From NCBI RefSeq assembly GCF_016918765.2, contig NZ_CP092104.1:248001-312000 (forward strand): a DNA stretch of 64,000 bases, read 5' to 3'. Positions 51,291-59,028 of this stretch are shown piece by piece (within the stretch, counting starts at the first letter, position 1; each line of letters begins with the position of its first letter). The notes beneath the pieces are model-generated. The model was not told the DNA's origin, did not search any database, and worked only from the letters and a program-made list of their open reading frames with translations. The position numbers and the translations under genes were made by a program. The DNA is from Flagellatimonas centrodinii (GTDB taxonomy: Bacteria; Pseudomonadota; Gammaproteobacteria; Nevskiales; Nevskiaceae).

Positions 51291-51333
51291 CGCAAACATT
51301 GCGTTTGCATTTTGCAAACGTGTCGTTTATTGT
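51291..51333 (+). promoter_or_regulatory. PL promoter and operator (left operator equivalent)
   Basis: TTGCAT, 17 bases, TATTGT on the plus strand. A 7-3-7 palindrome GTTTGCA-TTT-TGCAAAC (51303-51319) overlaps the -35, and CGCAA-ACA-TTGCG (51291-51303) abuts it. Both -10 and spacing equal those of the cro promoter, and the operator differs only at a few bases. It drives the rightward operon 51361-58649. Confidence 0.78.
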
Positions 51334-51360
51334 TCTCCCTACACCAACGGGAGAACGCCA

Positions 51361-51527
51361 TGCCCAGCAGCACCCCAACCACCGGTACCACTGTCCGCAT
51401 CCGCTTCGGCCGCCTGCGCGGCAGGCTCGGTGAGGTTCTGCGCATTGAGGGCCGGCACGCCAGCGTGGCCTGCGCCGGCTCCCGCCCTGTCCTGCTGCCA
51501 ATCGCCGAGCTGGAGGTGGTGCTGTGA
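51361..51527 (+). CDS. 55-residue KOW-like protein, first gene of rightward operon
   Basis: A 55-residue basic protein (TTVRIRFGRLRGRLGEVLRI, HASVACAGSRPVLLPIAELE) with the strand and Gly pattern of a KOW/SH3-like motif. It starts 27 bases after the -10 with GGGAGAACGCC in front. Being first behind a PL-type promoter is the place of lambda N, but an antitermination role is only a possibility. Confidence 0.6.
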
Positions 51528-51871
51528 CGGACATGCCCTGCCGCGTGACCCTGGACCTCAACGCTCATCTGGCTGGCGAGGAAGCCCGCGAGGCGGCTGA
51601 GGAAGCGTTCTACGACGACCTGATGGCTGACGAGATTGCCGACGGCCTGGCTGACGAGGCCATGGTGATCGAGGCCATTGCCGAGTCCGACATGACCGAC
51701 CTGCTGGCGATGATGGCCGAGGCACGCAGCCTTGAGACGCGCCGTCGGGATGCGTCGAGCGTGTACCGCGAGATCGGCGCCAAGGTGATGAAGACCACGG
51801 TCGACTACATCACGAAGTGCCGGGATGGGAAGGTGCGGGATCTGTGCGTTGAGATGGGGGAAGCGGCATGA
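51524..51871 (+). CDS. acidic helical phage protein
   Basis: A 115-residue protein starting with GTG that overlaps the previous stop. It is helical and strongly acidic in its first two thirds (EEAREAAEEAFYDDLMADEI), with a more basic end (ASSVYREIGAKVMKTTVDYI). The function is unknown; acidic composition could mean a DNA-mimic or antagonist protein. Confidence 0.6.
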   Translation: MTDMPCRVTLDLNAHLAGEEAREAAEEAFYDDLMADEIADGLADEAMVIEAIAESDMTDLLAMMAEARSLETRRRDASSVYREIGAKVMKTTVDYITKCRDGKVRDLCVEMGEAA

Positions 51872-52035
51872 CCCACCTCTCCCACCCCATCCGCGCCGCT
51901 GACTACCCCCCGCACACCCGGGTGGTGGACGTCGTGGCCCTGCTGGCCCGCCAGGGCATGGCCCTCCGGTCTACCCGCATGGGCCTGATCGCCATCCGCC
52001 GCCGTCCGCAGGGAGGGCCGCCCCGTGCTGCGTGA
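51868..52035 (+). CDS. small phage protein
   Basis: A 55-residue basic protein (VVDVVALLARQGMALRSTRM, GLIAIRRRPQGG) linked by ATGA overlap to the previous gene; its stop lies inside the next gene. It could be a short winged-helix or Cro-like fragment. The function is unknown. Confidence 0.5.
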   Translation: MTHLSHPIRAADYPPHTRVVDVVALLARQGMALRSTRMGLIAIRRRPQGGPPRAA

Positions 52036-52243
52036 GCCCATCGAAGTGTCGGCCACGGTGCTGACCAACGACCCCAAGACGGCCCGGGCCATCAAGAACC
52101 AGATGAAGTTCCTCGGCCGCCAGTTCGGCGTCGACGTCGAGGTGCGCATCTGGGAGCCCCTTACTGCCCGGGGATTGCTCGGGCGCATCTACCGCGCTCT
52201 GAGGGCGCGGGTTCATGTAGCGAACACCACTGAAGGAGCATGA
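52025..52243 (+). CDS. small phage protein
   Basis: A 72-residue protein starting with GTG 11 bases before the previous stop (MLREPIEVSATVLTNDPKTA, RQFGVDVEVRIWEPLTARG). Mixed alpha/beta, unknown function. It stands two bases before the ATPase gene. Confidence 0.55.
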   Translation: MLREPIEVSATVLTNDPKTARAIKNQMKFLGRQFGVDVEVRIWEPLTARGLLGRIYRALRARVHVANTTEGA

Positions 52244-52244
52244 C

Positions 52245-53147
52245 ATGCCTCTCAAGATCGTAAAGGCTTCCGACCCCATCACCGTTGAGCAGATCACCAC
52301 CTGCTTGTATGGCCCCCCGGGGATCGGGAAGACCTCCCTGGCGTTCACCGCAAACGCTCCGCTGCTGATCGACTTCGACAACGGCGCGCACCGGGCGGAG
52401 AACCGCAAAGACACCGTTCAGGTAAGCCAGTGGAGCGAGGTCGAAAGCATCACCGCCGAGGATCTGGCGCCCTACCAGACGGTGATTGTCGACACTGCTG
52501 GGCGCGCTCTGGACGTCCTGACCGCCGACCTGATCCGCAAGGACTCCAAGATGAAGGGACGCGGTGGCGCCTTGTCGTTGCAGGGGTACGGGGCGCTCAA
52601 AACCTCGTTCATTGGCTGGTTGAAGCTGCTGCACTCGTTGCGGAAGGACGTGGTGTTGATCGCTCACATGGACGAGCAGCGCAACGGCGACGAAGTCATC
52701 GAGCGCCTGGATGTCCAGGGTGGCAGCAAAGGCGAGATCTACAAGGTAGCCGACGCAATGGGGCGGCTTCTGATTGCTCAAGGGGCGCGGTGGCTCAACT
52801 TCAATCCCACCGACACGGCATTCGGAAAGAACCCGGCCCAGCTCCAGGCGATGCAGATTCCCCACCCTGAAAAGGACCCGGCGTTCCTCGCAGGAGTCAT
52901 CACTGGGATCAAGAGCAAGCTGAACGAGGCCAGCGAGGCAGCCATGGCGGAACAGGCCAGGGTGAACGAGCTGCGGGAGAGCTTCCAGCAACTCGACAGC
53001 GCCGACGCGTTCACCAAGAAGGCCAAGGAGCTTTCTGCTGCCGAGCCGAAGATCAAAGGAATCCTGAACGCCACAGCACAAGCGAAGGGCTTCGTCTACG
53101 ACCAAAAGGAAAAGGCCTTCATCCTCCGCCAGCCAGAGGCCGCGTGA
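52245..53147 (+). CDS. phage RecA-like ATPase (Sak4/AAA_24 type)
   Basis: A 300-residue NTPase. Walker A is YGPPGIGKTSLAF; the Walker B strand is YQTVIVDTAGRALD; a conserved stretch VVLIAHMDEQRNGDEVIERL follows, then a helical C-terminal extension (EAAMAEQARVNELRESFQQL). This is the family annotated as phage nucleotide-binding protein, and includes Sak4 single-strand annealing ATPases. The next gene encodes a RecB-like exonuclease, which supports a recombination pair similar in role to lambda Exo-Beta. Confidence 0.82.
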   Translation: MPLKIVKASDPITVEQITTCLYGPPGIGKTSLAFTANAPLLIDFDNGAHRAENRKDTVQVSQWSEVESITAEDLAPYQTVIVDTAGRALDVLTADLIRKDSKMKGRGGALSLQGYGALKTSFIGWLKLLHSLRKDVVLIAHMDEQRNGDEVIERLDVQGGSKGEIYKVADAMGRLLIAQGARWLNFNPTDTAFGKNPAQLQAMQIPHPEKDPAFLAGVITGIKSKLNEASEAAMAEQARVNELRESFQQLDSADAFTKKAKELSAAEPKIKGILNATAQAKGFVYDQKEKAFILRQPEAA

Positions 53148-53758
53148 TGCGAGTCTCGGTATCCGACATCGATAGCTTCCTGTACTGGGAGCGGCAGGAG
53201 GATGGTGACACCGAGGCATTGGTGCGCCGTCTCCGTCGCCTTGATCCTCCATCCGAGCAAATGCTTGCCGGAACCGCACTCCACAAGGCACTGGAGCTGG
53301 CGGTGGATGGCGACTACACAAAACTGGAGGCAGACGGCTACATCTTCACCTTCAATTTTGATGCGGTCATCGCAATCCCTGAGCTCCGCGAAATCAAAGC
53401 CGAGAAGGCCTATTCCATCGACGGCCGCCAGGTCTTGATGGTGGGCAAAGTGGATGCTGTCGAGGGACGGCGCGTCGATGACCACAAGTCCACCGCGAGG
53501 TTCGACCCGGACCGGTTCGTTCAGTCGTACCAGTGGCGGTTCTACCTCGACATTTTCGATGCCGATCACTTCCGGTGGAACGTCTTCGAGACCAAAGAGC
53601 TTGGCTCCAAGGTCTACCTGATCAATTCGGTCCAGTGCCTGGAACAGTGGCGATACCCGGGAATGCGGGAGGACTGTGAAGCGGTGCTGTCGAGGTTTCT
53701 CAGCTTCGTCGACGTTCACCTGCCCGAGCGATCACGCCAAGAATTGGAGGCCGCATGA
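53144..53758 (+). CDS. PD-(D/E)XK exonuclease, RecB/Cas4-like
   Basis: A 204-residue nuclease. Motif I is MLAGTALHKALELA; the metal site is GKVDAVEG and RRVDDHKST (D..D-H-K); then FVQSYQWRFYLDIF supplies the QxxxY motif typical of RecB-family exonucleases. It overlaps the ATPase gene by four bases. Together they would resect and anneal DNA ends during phage recombination. Confidence 0.8.
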   Translation: MMRVSVSDIDSFLYWERQEDGDTEALVRRLRRLDPPSEQMLAGTALHKALELAVDGDYTKLEADGYIFTFNFDAVIAIPELREIKAEKAYSIDGRQVLMVGKVDAVEGRRVDDHKSTARFDPDRFVQSYQWRFYLDIFDADHFRWNVFETKELGSKVYLINSVQCLEQWRYPGMREDCEAVLSRFLSFVDVHLPERSRQELEAA

Positions 53759-53976
53759 AATCCCGCGCCCGCTTCGGCGAGACCAACCCCATGTCCCGCC
53801 ACCCCGACAGCGCCGTCGTCCGCGCCCGCGAGCTGCACGCCAATGGCAAGGGGCTGGTGAGCGTTCGCAAAGCCCTGGAAGCCGAGGGCATCCACGTCAG
53901 CAAAGACACCCTGGCCGGCTGGCTCGATGGCCGCAACCGCGTATCTGCCGGCGGGCCAATGCGGGGTGACGCATGA
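53755..53976 (+). CDS. small helix-turn-helix-like phage protein
   Basis: A 73-residue basic protein. Residues 20-60 (AVVRARELHANGKGLVSVRK, HVSKDTLAGWLDGRNRV) look like a resolvase-type helix-turn-helix. It overlaps the exonuclease gene by four bases. It could be a small regulator of the operon; the target is unknown. Confidence 0.6.
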   Translation: MKSRARFGETNPMSRHPDSAVVRARELHANGKGLVSVRKALEAEGIHVSKDTLAGWLDGRNRVSAGGPMRGDA

Positions 53977-54068
53977 GCCGCCGCCGCAACATCCGCGCAC
54001 AGCGCCGGCTGAAGGACCGCATGCGCTGGGAGCACGTCATGCCGCAGAAGAAGGGGCGGCGCCGGTGA
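53973..54068 (+). CDS. 31-residue basic peptide
   Basis: MSRRRNIRAQRRLKDRMRWE followed by eleven more residues, nearly half Arg or Lys. It fits exactly between two neighbours with ATGA and GTGA overlaps, as all genes of this operon do. It may bind nucleic acid. The function is unknown. Confidence 0.5.
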   Translation: MSRRRNIRAQRRLKDRMRWEHVMPQKKGRRR

Positions 54069-54256
54069 GCATCGTCGTGCCGTCGCAATCGCGCGAATCA
54101 GCAATCCACTCAGCACGGGTCGCCCTCGCCGAATCCCGCAAACGCCTGGCGATGGGCCATCGCGGCTTTGCGTTCACGCTGCTGGAGTGGGCCGGCAATG
54201 CCCGGCGCCGAGCTGCTGCGATGCCGAGGCCGCCGCAACAGGTGGAGCTGTTCTGA
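54065..54256 (+). CDS. small phage protein
   Basis: A 63-residue protein starting with GTG (MSIVVPSQSRESAIHSARVA, HRGFAFTLLEWAGNARRRAA). Helical, unknown function. Its stop overlaps the ATG of the DUF4406 gene. Confidence 0.55.
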   Translation: MSIVVPSQSRESAIHSARVALAESRKRLAMGHRGFAFTLLEWAGNARRRAAAMPRPPQQVELF

Positions 54257-54630
54257 TGGCCGACGAAACCAAACTCGGCCCCCGCACATACCTCGCCGGC
54301 CCCATGACCGGCCTGCCCGACTACAACTATCCCGCGTTCAATGCAGAGGCTGCGCGGCTGCGATCGCTCGGCATGCACATCGAGAACCCTGCCGAGAATC
54401 CCGAGAAAGCGTCGTGGGAAGCGTATCTGCGGCAGGCCCTGACCCAGATGCTGACATGCGACTGCATCCACTTCCTGCCCGGCTGGACCAAGAGCCGAGG
54501 TGCGACATTGGAGTTCATCGTCGCGTACCGGCTGGGGGTGGTCATGACATTCGCGCCCGGCGCAGAGCCGGCGTATGACCCGGATCGGATGGCGTTCGGC
54601 AGCGCAGCAGACGAGGTGCCGCAGACGTGA
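54256..54630 (+). CDS. DUF4406 / nucleoside 2-deoxyribosyltransferase-like protein
   Basis: A 124-residue protein with the family pattern: RTYLAGPMTGLPDYNYPAFN at the front, then HIENPAENPEKASWEAYLRQ, CDCIHFLPGWTKSRGATLEF and the terminal strand GVVMTFAPG. Related enzymes swap nucleobases on deoxyribose or act on nucleotide ligands. The phage role may be nucleotide salvage or counter-defence; unknown. One-base overlap with the previous gene. Confidence 0.8.
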   Translation: MADETKLGPRTYLAGPMTGLPDYNYPAFNAEAARLRSLGMHIENPAENPEKASWEAYLRQALTQMLTCDCIHFLPGWTKSRGATLEFIVAYRLGVVMTFAPGAEPAYDPDRMAFGSAADEVPQT

Positions 54631-54635
54631 GCGAC

Positions 54636-55349
54636 CTAATCCGACTCACCGATAAAGGCCAACTGAAGGGTGTCTTCTGGATCAAGGCCGAAACTCCTCA
54701 CGATGTCCTTGGCAGAATCAAGGCAGCGCGATATGGCAACCCATGCCTCAGGAACACTGGGAGTGACATAAGCCACATTGTGGTTTTGCTTGGTTTCTGC
54801 AGCAATCACGAAGGACTCAACGATCGAAAGATACGCACTTGCGCTTGCTGTCATCGTTGCGTACGCCTTCACCTGCACCTCTTCAAGAACGCTCACGTCG
54901 ATGCGAAGGCTTGCAACAAGCTTCAGCGTACTCACTTTGCAGATCAGCCGAAGTCGGCCCGCGGGTTGGCTAACGGCCAACCGTATCGCCATATCCGAAA
55001 AACGACTGCAGTCAACCAGGAGCCGGCAACTTGTGTGAACCAATTCAGCACGAGTGACTGCCCGGCGACGTTGGAGATCAATGTCCCGCCGCGCATCAGC
55101 CTCCTCTCGATCACGCCGCCTTTCTTCAACGGATTCCCGCCGCTGTCGCTCGCGCTGTCGGCTCTCATGAAAAGCGATTCCGACGACCACTACCAAGGCG
55201 ATAACCGACGCCCAAGCCTGCAACCACTCTGGCTCAATCGGTATCCCCTGAATCATTGGAATAAAAGGGATAGCGAGCACGAAACCAACAAACAGCCCAA
55301 GCGAGGCAGCAGTGCCACAGTTCAACCAATTCAGGATCTTCTCACGCAT
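54636..55349 (-). CDS. two-span membrane protein with coiled coil, on the opposite strand
   Basis: A 237-residue protein. Two spans lie near residues 13-33 (AASLGLFVGFVLAIPFIPMI) and 44-62 (WLQAWASVIALVVVVGIAF). A highly charged coiled coil follows (ESRQRERQRRESVEERRRDR), then a helical cytoplasmic domain. It is read against the rightward operon and forms a unit with the zinc-ribbon gene upstream. The place and form suggest a moron such as a superinfection-exclusion protein. The long plus frame across it is antisense. Confidence 0.65.
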   Translation of the reverse strand: MREKILNWLNCGTAASLGLFVGFVLAIPFIPMIQGIPIEPEWLQAWASVIALVVVVGIAFHESRQRERQRRESVEERRRDREEADARRDIDLQRRRAVTRAELVHTSCRLLVDCSRFSDMAIRLAVSQPAGRLRLICKVSTLKLVASLRIDVSVLEEVQVKAYATMTASASAYLSIVESFVIAAETKQNHNVAYVTPSVPEAWVAISRCLDSAKDIVRSFGLDPEDTLQLAFIGESD

Positions 55350-55361
55350 GCAATGGGCTCC

Positions 55362-55607
55362 TCAGGCCGGCTCATCTCGGACATTGTCGCACTCCCGCTG
55401 AAACGCCCGCTGCCACGGAATCCGATCCGGCGGCCGCTCATCGATCGAGCACTGGCCCCGGACCCTGCATTGGCTGCACCGCGCACGTTTCGCCAGCTCC
55501 GTCAGCGGCGTGCCAGCGATCCGGCCGCCACCGTATTTCGGGTAGCGCACAACCCGCGTGCCCTTGTGCCCGCAGGCCCCGCACGCCCATGTCTGAGTCC
55601 AACGCAT
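55362..55607 (-). CDS. small zinc-ribbon protein
   Basis: An 81-residue protein with two Cys pairs, WACGACGHKG and RARCSQCRVRGQC, around GGGRIAGTPLTELAKR, a zinc-ribbon layout. It lies 12 bases before the membrane-protein gene and on the same strand, so they are probably one unit with a promoter in 55608-55665. Function unknown. Confidence 0.6.
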   Translation of the reverse strand: MRWTQTWACGACGHKGTRVVRYPKYGGGRIAGTPLTELAKRARCSQCRVRGQCSIDERPPDRIPWQRAFQRECDNVRDEPA

Positions 55608-55665
55608 AGCCGCAGCCTACCCCGGCGGCGTCTCACTGAGCGAGACAACCCACAGGAGCAAACAA

Positions 55666-56250
55666 ATGGCACATGACGACTGGCAGGCCCGCGCCGAATC
55701 AGCCGAGGCCGAGCTGCAGCGGTTGCGGGAGTCTCCACACAAGGCCGAGTTTTGGCGCCAATGGGCAGTTGCCGGCATGCCGAAAGACAAGCAGCGGCTC
55801 GCCGAAGCAGCATGGGAAGCGGCGCGCGCCTCGCTGGAATCTGAGTTGCGACAGCAGGCGCCGGCGGCGAAAGCCTATAGCGCGGATTTTGGCGAGGACT
55901 TCCACGAGTCGCCATCGGATGCGGGGATGCTGGCGTACATCAAACCGAGCATCGGCGACACGATTGAACTGACTGTCGGCGCGCAGGTTTGGACAGAGAA
56001 ATTCGGCGTAACGCAAGTGCCTGACGAAAATGGCATCGGCGAGTATGCAGTCGAAGAACTGACGCCGCGCAATCTCTACACCGCCCCCGTCCCGCCGCCT
56101 GACGTGCGGGAGCTGGTGGAGGCGCTGGAGTCTGCACAAAACGGCCTGCGCTGGTATCGAGAAACCCGCCCAGACGATGACAGCCCTGCCGACGACGAAA
56201 TGGAGGAGCAAATTAACGCCGCACTCGCCAAGTTCCGGAGGCAGTCATGA
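55666..56250 (+). CDS. phage protein with coiled-coil start
   Basis: A 194-residue protein. Residues 1-70 are helical (DWQARAESAEAELQRLRESP; AEAAWEAARASLESELRQQA). The middle (IKPSIGDTIELTVGAQVWTE) is beta. The end carries VRELVEALESAQNGLRWYRE, a pattern of phage ead/Ea22-like proteins that often vary by module shuffling. It is preceded by AGGAGCAAACAA. Function unknown. Confidence 0.6.
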   Translation: MAHDDWQARAESAEAELQRLRESPHKAEFWRQWAVAGMPKDKQRLAEAAWEAARASLESELRQQAPAAKAYSADFGEDFHESPSDAGMLAYIKPSIGDTIELTVGAQVWTEKFGVTQVPDENGIGEYAVEELTPRNLYTAPVPPPDVRELVEALESAQNGLRWYRETRPDDDSPADDEMEEQINAALAKFRRQS

Positions 56251-56480
56251 GCAGATCAATCAACGAAGCGATGATGGGGCCGAAGCTCTACCAGATCGAC
56301 GAACTGATGCGAGTCATCCGAGATCACAATGTTAATGCGCAAGTCATGACGCCCTACGGGACCAAGTGGGTTCCGGCCCGCCCCCTCCGCCCCGGGTGCG
56401 GCTTTTTCTATCGCTGCCGAGCTGCATGGCTGGTGTTCATCGGAAAGGCGGATGCGTTGCAGTGGAGGGGGCAGTCATGA
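56247..56480 (+). CDS. small phage protein
   Basis: A 77-residue protein (GPKLYQIDELMRVIRDHNVN, KWVPARPLRPGCGFFYRCRA, AWLVFIGKADALQW). It looks folded and is coupled by four-base overlaps on both sides. I do not recognise the family. Confidence 0.55.
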   Translation: MSRSINEAMMGPKLYQIDELMRVIRDHNVNAQVMTPYGTKWVPARPLRPGCGFFYRCRAAWLVFIGKADALQWRGQS

Positions 56481-57307
56481 GCCGCGAAGTTATGCAGCAG
56501 GCGCTTGATGCTTTGGCTTCGAGCAATGATGATCGCAAGGTCGCCGCCATGTTTGCTCTGGAGGCTGAACTCGCCAAGCCTGCGGGGCAAGGCTGGTACT
56601 GCGCCCAATGCGAGCGAGGCGTTGACCCGAGCGAGGTGACGTTCCGAGAGGCTCACGAAACGTGCGGTCGAATCATCACTGACGACAACCCACCTGCCAA
56701 CAAGCCTGCTCCGGCCATCGACATGGTGCTGCACTGCCCGAAGTGCGGGTTGCAGCATATCGACGGTGCAGACGACTCGTGCGATTGGGACAACCCGCCT
56801 CACAGGTCGCACCTGTGCCACGGCTGCGGGCATATCTGGCGTCCGGCTGACGTGCCAACGAATGGCGTGCCAGCCGTGGCAACGAAAGGAAAGGCCGACT
56901 CTCCGATTGCCAAGCCCGGGCCGGTCGCGGTGCCGAGGGGGGTAACGCTGACAGGAGAGCAGTTGAACGGTTGCATCTGGGCTCTTTCTGCACTCCCGCA
57001 GCACGATCATGTGGCATCGCTGCGCTCAGAGCTTCAAGCCGCAATCGCCGCCCCGCAGCCGCCAGCGCCCGCCGTGGACGTGGAAAGGGGGACGGCGGTG
57101 GATCGCTTTTTTGACACCTCGGCTGTTCCGACAGCATTCGGCGACATGCCACGCGCCGAGGCCGAGGCAATTGGTCTGTGGCCGCCTGCGCCCGCCGTGG
57201 ACGTGGAGGCGGTGCGGTCTGTTGTGCGCGACCTGCGTGGAATCGGCGGATACGACAAAGGGAAGATCGCAACTCAACTCGCCCGCGCCATTGGAGACGA
57301 GACATGA
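56477..57307 (+). CDS. modular zinc-ribbon phage protein (Ea22-like)
   Basis: A 276-residue protein. It opens SREVMQQALDALASSNDDRK, has a first Cys/His cluster (GWYCAQCERGVDPSEVTFRE, AHETCGR) and a second (VLHCPKCGLQHIDGADDSCD, RSHLCHGCGHIW), both zinc-ribbon-like. Two copies of PPAPAVDVE separate further modules. Such Ea22-type proteins are mosaics common near phage integrases; their function is unknown. It overlaps its neighbours by four bases. Confidence 0.65.
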   Translation: MSREVMQQALDALASSNDDRKVAAMFALEAELAKPAGQGWYCAQCERGVDPSEVTFREAHETCGRIITDDNPPANKPAPAIDMVLHCPKCGLQHIDGADDSCDWDNPPHRSHLCHGCGHIWRPADVPTNGVPAVATKGKADSPIAKPGPVAVPRGVTLTGEQLNGCIWALSALPQHDHVASLRSELQAAIAAPQPPAPAVDVERGTAVDRFFDTSAVPTAFGDMPRAEAEAIGLWPPAPAVDVEAVRSVVRDLRGIGGYDKGKIATQLARAIGDET

Positions 57308-57435
57308 CCGACCTCCTCCCCCTCGCCATCATCGCCGGCGCCGGTGTTCTGGCCTACGGCCTCGGCGTGCTGGGCCGGGACATCGTGCGGGCCGCCAAGG
57401 TGATGGCGCATGCCTGGCTGGTAAAGGGGGGCTGA
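57304..57435 (+). CDS. 43-residue membrane peptide
   Basis: A short protein with one span (TDLLPLAIIAGAGVLAYGLG) and a basic end (RAAKVMAHAWLVKGG). Its ATG overlaps the upstream stop and its stop overlaps the next start, which argues for a real gene. Function unknown. Confidence 0.55.
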   Translation: MTDLLPLAIIAGAGVLAYGLGVLGRDIVRAAKVMAHAWLVKGG

Positions 57436-57668
57436 TGGCCCGAATCCTGTCCGACGCCGAACTGACGGAACTGACCGGCTACCAGGTGGCCGGCAAGCAG
57501 CTCGAAGTGCTGCGGCGCCTCGGACTACGCCCGGTCATTCGCGCCGACGGCAGGCCGCGCATCACCGATGATGCCCTGACACAGGCCATGCTCGGCAATC
57601 TGCCCCCGCAGGACCTGCCCGCCCCCGGCGCCGGCCCGAACTGGGCAGTCCTCAAGAAGGCGGGGTAA
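57435..57668 (+). CDS. DUF4224 protein, possible excisionase
   Basis: A 77-residue protein matching DUF4224 at residues 1-48 (LSDAELTELTGYQVAGKQLE, VLRRLGLRPVIRADGRP). Members sit directly upstream of tyrosine integrases in many prophages, where a recombination directionality factor would be expected. It stands three bases before the integrase gene. Confidence 0.75.
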   Translation: MARILSDAELTELTGYQVAGKQLEVLRRLGLRPVIRADGRPRITDDALTQAMLGNLPPQDLPAPGAGPNWAVLKKAG

Positions 57669-57671
57669 CGT

Positions 57672-58649
57672 ATGCCCCCCATGGGACGCCGCCGCAAGCA
57701 CAACCTCGACATGCCCGCCCGCGTGTATCTGACGCGGGGGTGGTGGTTCTACGTGCCAAAGGGGGCCAAGGCGGTAAAGCTGGCGCGGGAGGATGATCGC
57801 GCTGGCGCCCTGCGCGCCTATGCCGATCTGATGGACGCCAGACCACGACAGGGCACAGTCGGTGAGCTGCTGGACCGGTACGTCCGCGAGATCCTGCCGA
57901 GCAAGGCTCCCAAGACCCGCAAGGACCAGGAGAAACAGGCCGCCACGCTCAAGGGCGTGTTCGGCGCCTGCACGCTGGCCAGCATCAAGCCGATCGACGT
58001 CGCCACCTACCTCGATGGTCGCGGTGCACCGGTGGCAGCCAACCGCGAGATCGCCCTGCTGTCGCACGCCTACACCAAGGCAATGCGGTGGGGGCTGGTG
58101 AACACCAACCCGTGCAAGGGCGTCGAGCGCAACCGAGAGCGCCCCCGAACCCGGTACATCGAGCATGAAGAATTCATCGCGGTGCTGGATGGGGCGCCTG
58201 CCGCCATTCAGGTGATGATGGGCCTGGCCTACATCACCGGCCAGCGGGAAGGGGATTTGCTGCGCCTGCACCGCAACGCCGTAACAGCCGAAGGCCTATC
58301 GGTCCGCCAAGGCAAGACCGGCAAGGCGCTGGTGATCGGCTGGACACCGGCGCTGCGGTGGCTGATCGAGCGTGCCGGCGAGCTGCCGCGGGACGGCACA
58401 GCCAGCATGTACGTCGTCTGCAAAGCCGACGGCCAGCCCTACACCGAAAGCGGGTTCCAAAGCATCTGGCAGAAGCACATCAGGGGATGCCACCAGGCCG
58501 AGGTGATCGGCGAGAGATTCACGTTCCACGACATCCGGGCGAAAGCCGGATCGGACGCGAAGGATGGGCGGCTGTTGGGACACATGGACCCGCGGACATT
58601 GCGGCGGATCTACATGCGGAAACCGGAGCGGGTGGCTCCGACGAACTGA
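57672..58649 (+). CDS. int: tyrosine recombinase integrase
   Basis: A 325-residue tyrosine integrase. An arm-binding/core-binding N-terminal half includes QGTVGELLDRYVREILPSKA. The catalytic residues are Arg in GQREGDLLRLH, Lys in QGKTGKALVIGW, HxxR in FTFHDIRAKAGSD, His in LLGHMDPRT and Tyr in IYMRKPER. It lies 71 bases from attR and should recombine the 48-bp tRNA-Lys core. MPPMGRRRKHNLDMPARVYL is the natural start. Confidence 0.93.
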   Translation: MPPMGRRRKHNLDMPARVYLTRGWWFYVPKGAKAVKLAREDDRAGALRAYADLMDARPRQGTVGELLDRYVREILPSKAPKTRKDQEKQAATLKGVFGACTLASIKPIDVATYLDGRGAPVAANREIALLSHAYTKAMRWGLVNTNPCKGVERNRERPRTRYIEHEEFIAVLDGAPAAIQVMMGLAYITGQREGDLLRLHRNAVTAEGLSVRQGKTGKALVIGWTPALRWLIERAGELPRDGTASMYVVCKADGQPYTESGFQSIWQKHIRGCHQAEVIGERFTFHDIRAKAGSDAKDGRLLGHMDPRTLRRIYMRKPERVAPTN

Positions 58650-58684
58650 CCGAATATTGAGAAAAAGTCAGCCGCCAATTAAGA

Positions 58685-58702
58685 AGCCTCCCGAAGGAGG
58701 CT
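58685..58702 (-). terminator. prophage-supplied terminator for the tRNA operon
   Basis: AGCCTCC, loop TTCG, GGAGGCT on the minus strand followed by TCTTAATT. It lies 19 bases beyond the tRNA-Lys 3' end on the phage side and so takes over from the separated host terminator at 22450. It may also end the integrase transcript. Confidence 0.75.
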
Positions 58703-58720
58703 CGTAACTCGTTGATTCTA

Positions 58721-58796
<76 letters not shown>

Positions 58797-58823
58797 GCAA
58801 ATTCACTTCGAATGCAACAAAAT

Positions 58824-58900
58824 TGGGGTGACCGACGGGGCTCGAACCCGCGACAACCAGAATCACAATCTGGGACTCTACCAACTGAGCTACGGCCACC
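58824..58900 (-). tRNA. tRNA-His (GTG)
   Basis: A cloverleaf on the minus strand that starts GGTGGCCG (including the extra G-1 typical of tRNA-His) and ends CGGTCACC-CCA; the anticodon stem-loop CCAGA-TTGTGAT-TCTGG has anticodon GTG. It is 27 bases upstream of tRNA-Lys and shares its transcript. Confidence 0.95.
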
Positions 58901-59028
58901 ATCAAGGGCGCGGAGTGTAGCAAAAGTTCAGCGCCATCAACACCCCGGCAGACAGTGGCCCGTCGCCCTGACACGTCGCTGTCATGGGCCCTGCGTAGCC
59001 TTTTCGGTTTTGCGCTCGCCATCCTGCA

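Noticed and set aside
54627-55676. 349-codon plus-strand frame following the DUF4406 gene
   Set aside because: It starts with a GTGA overlap like real genes, but its residues are non-protein-like and it is antisense to two minus genes that have membrane spans, coiled coil and zinc ribbon.
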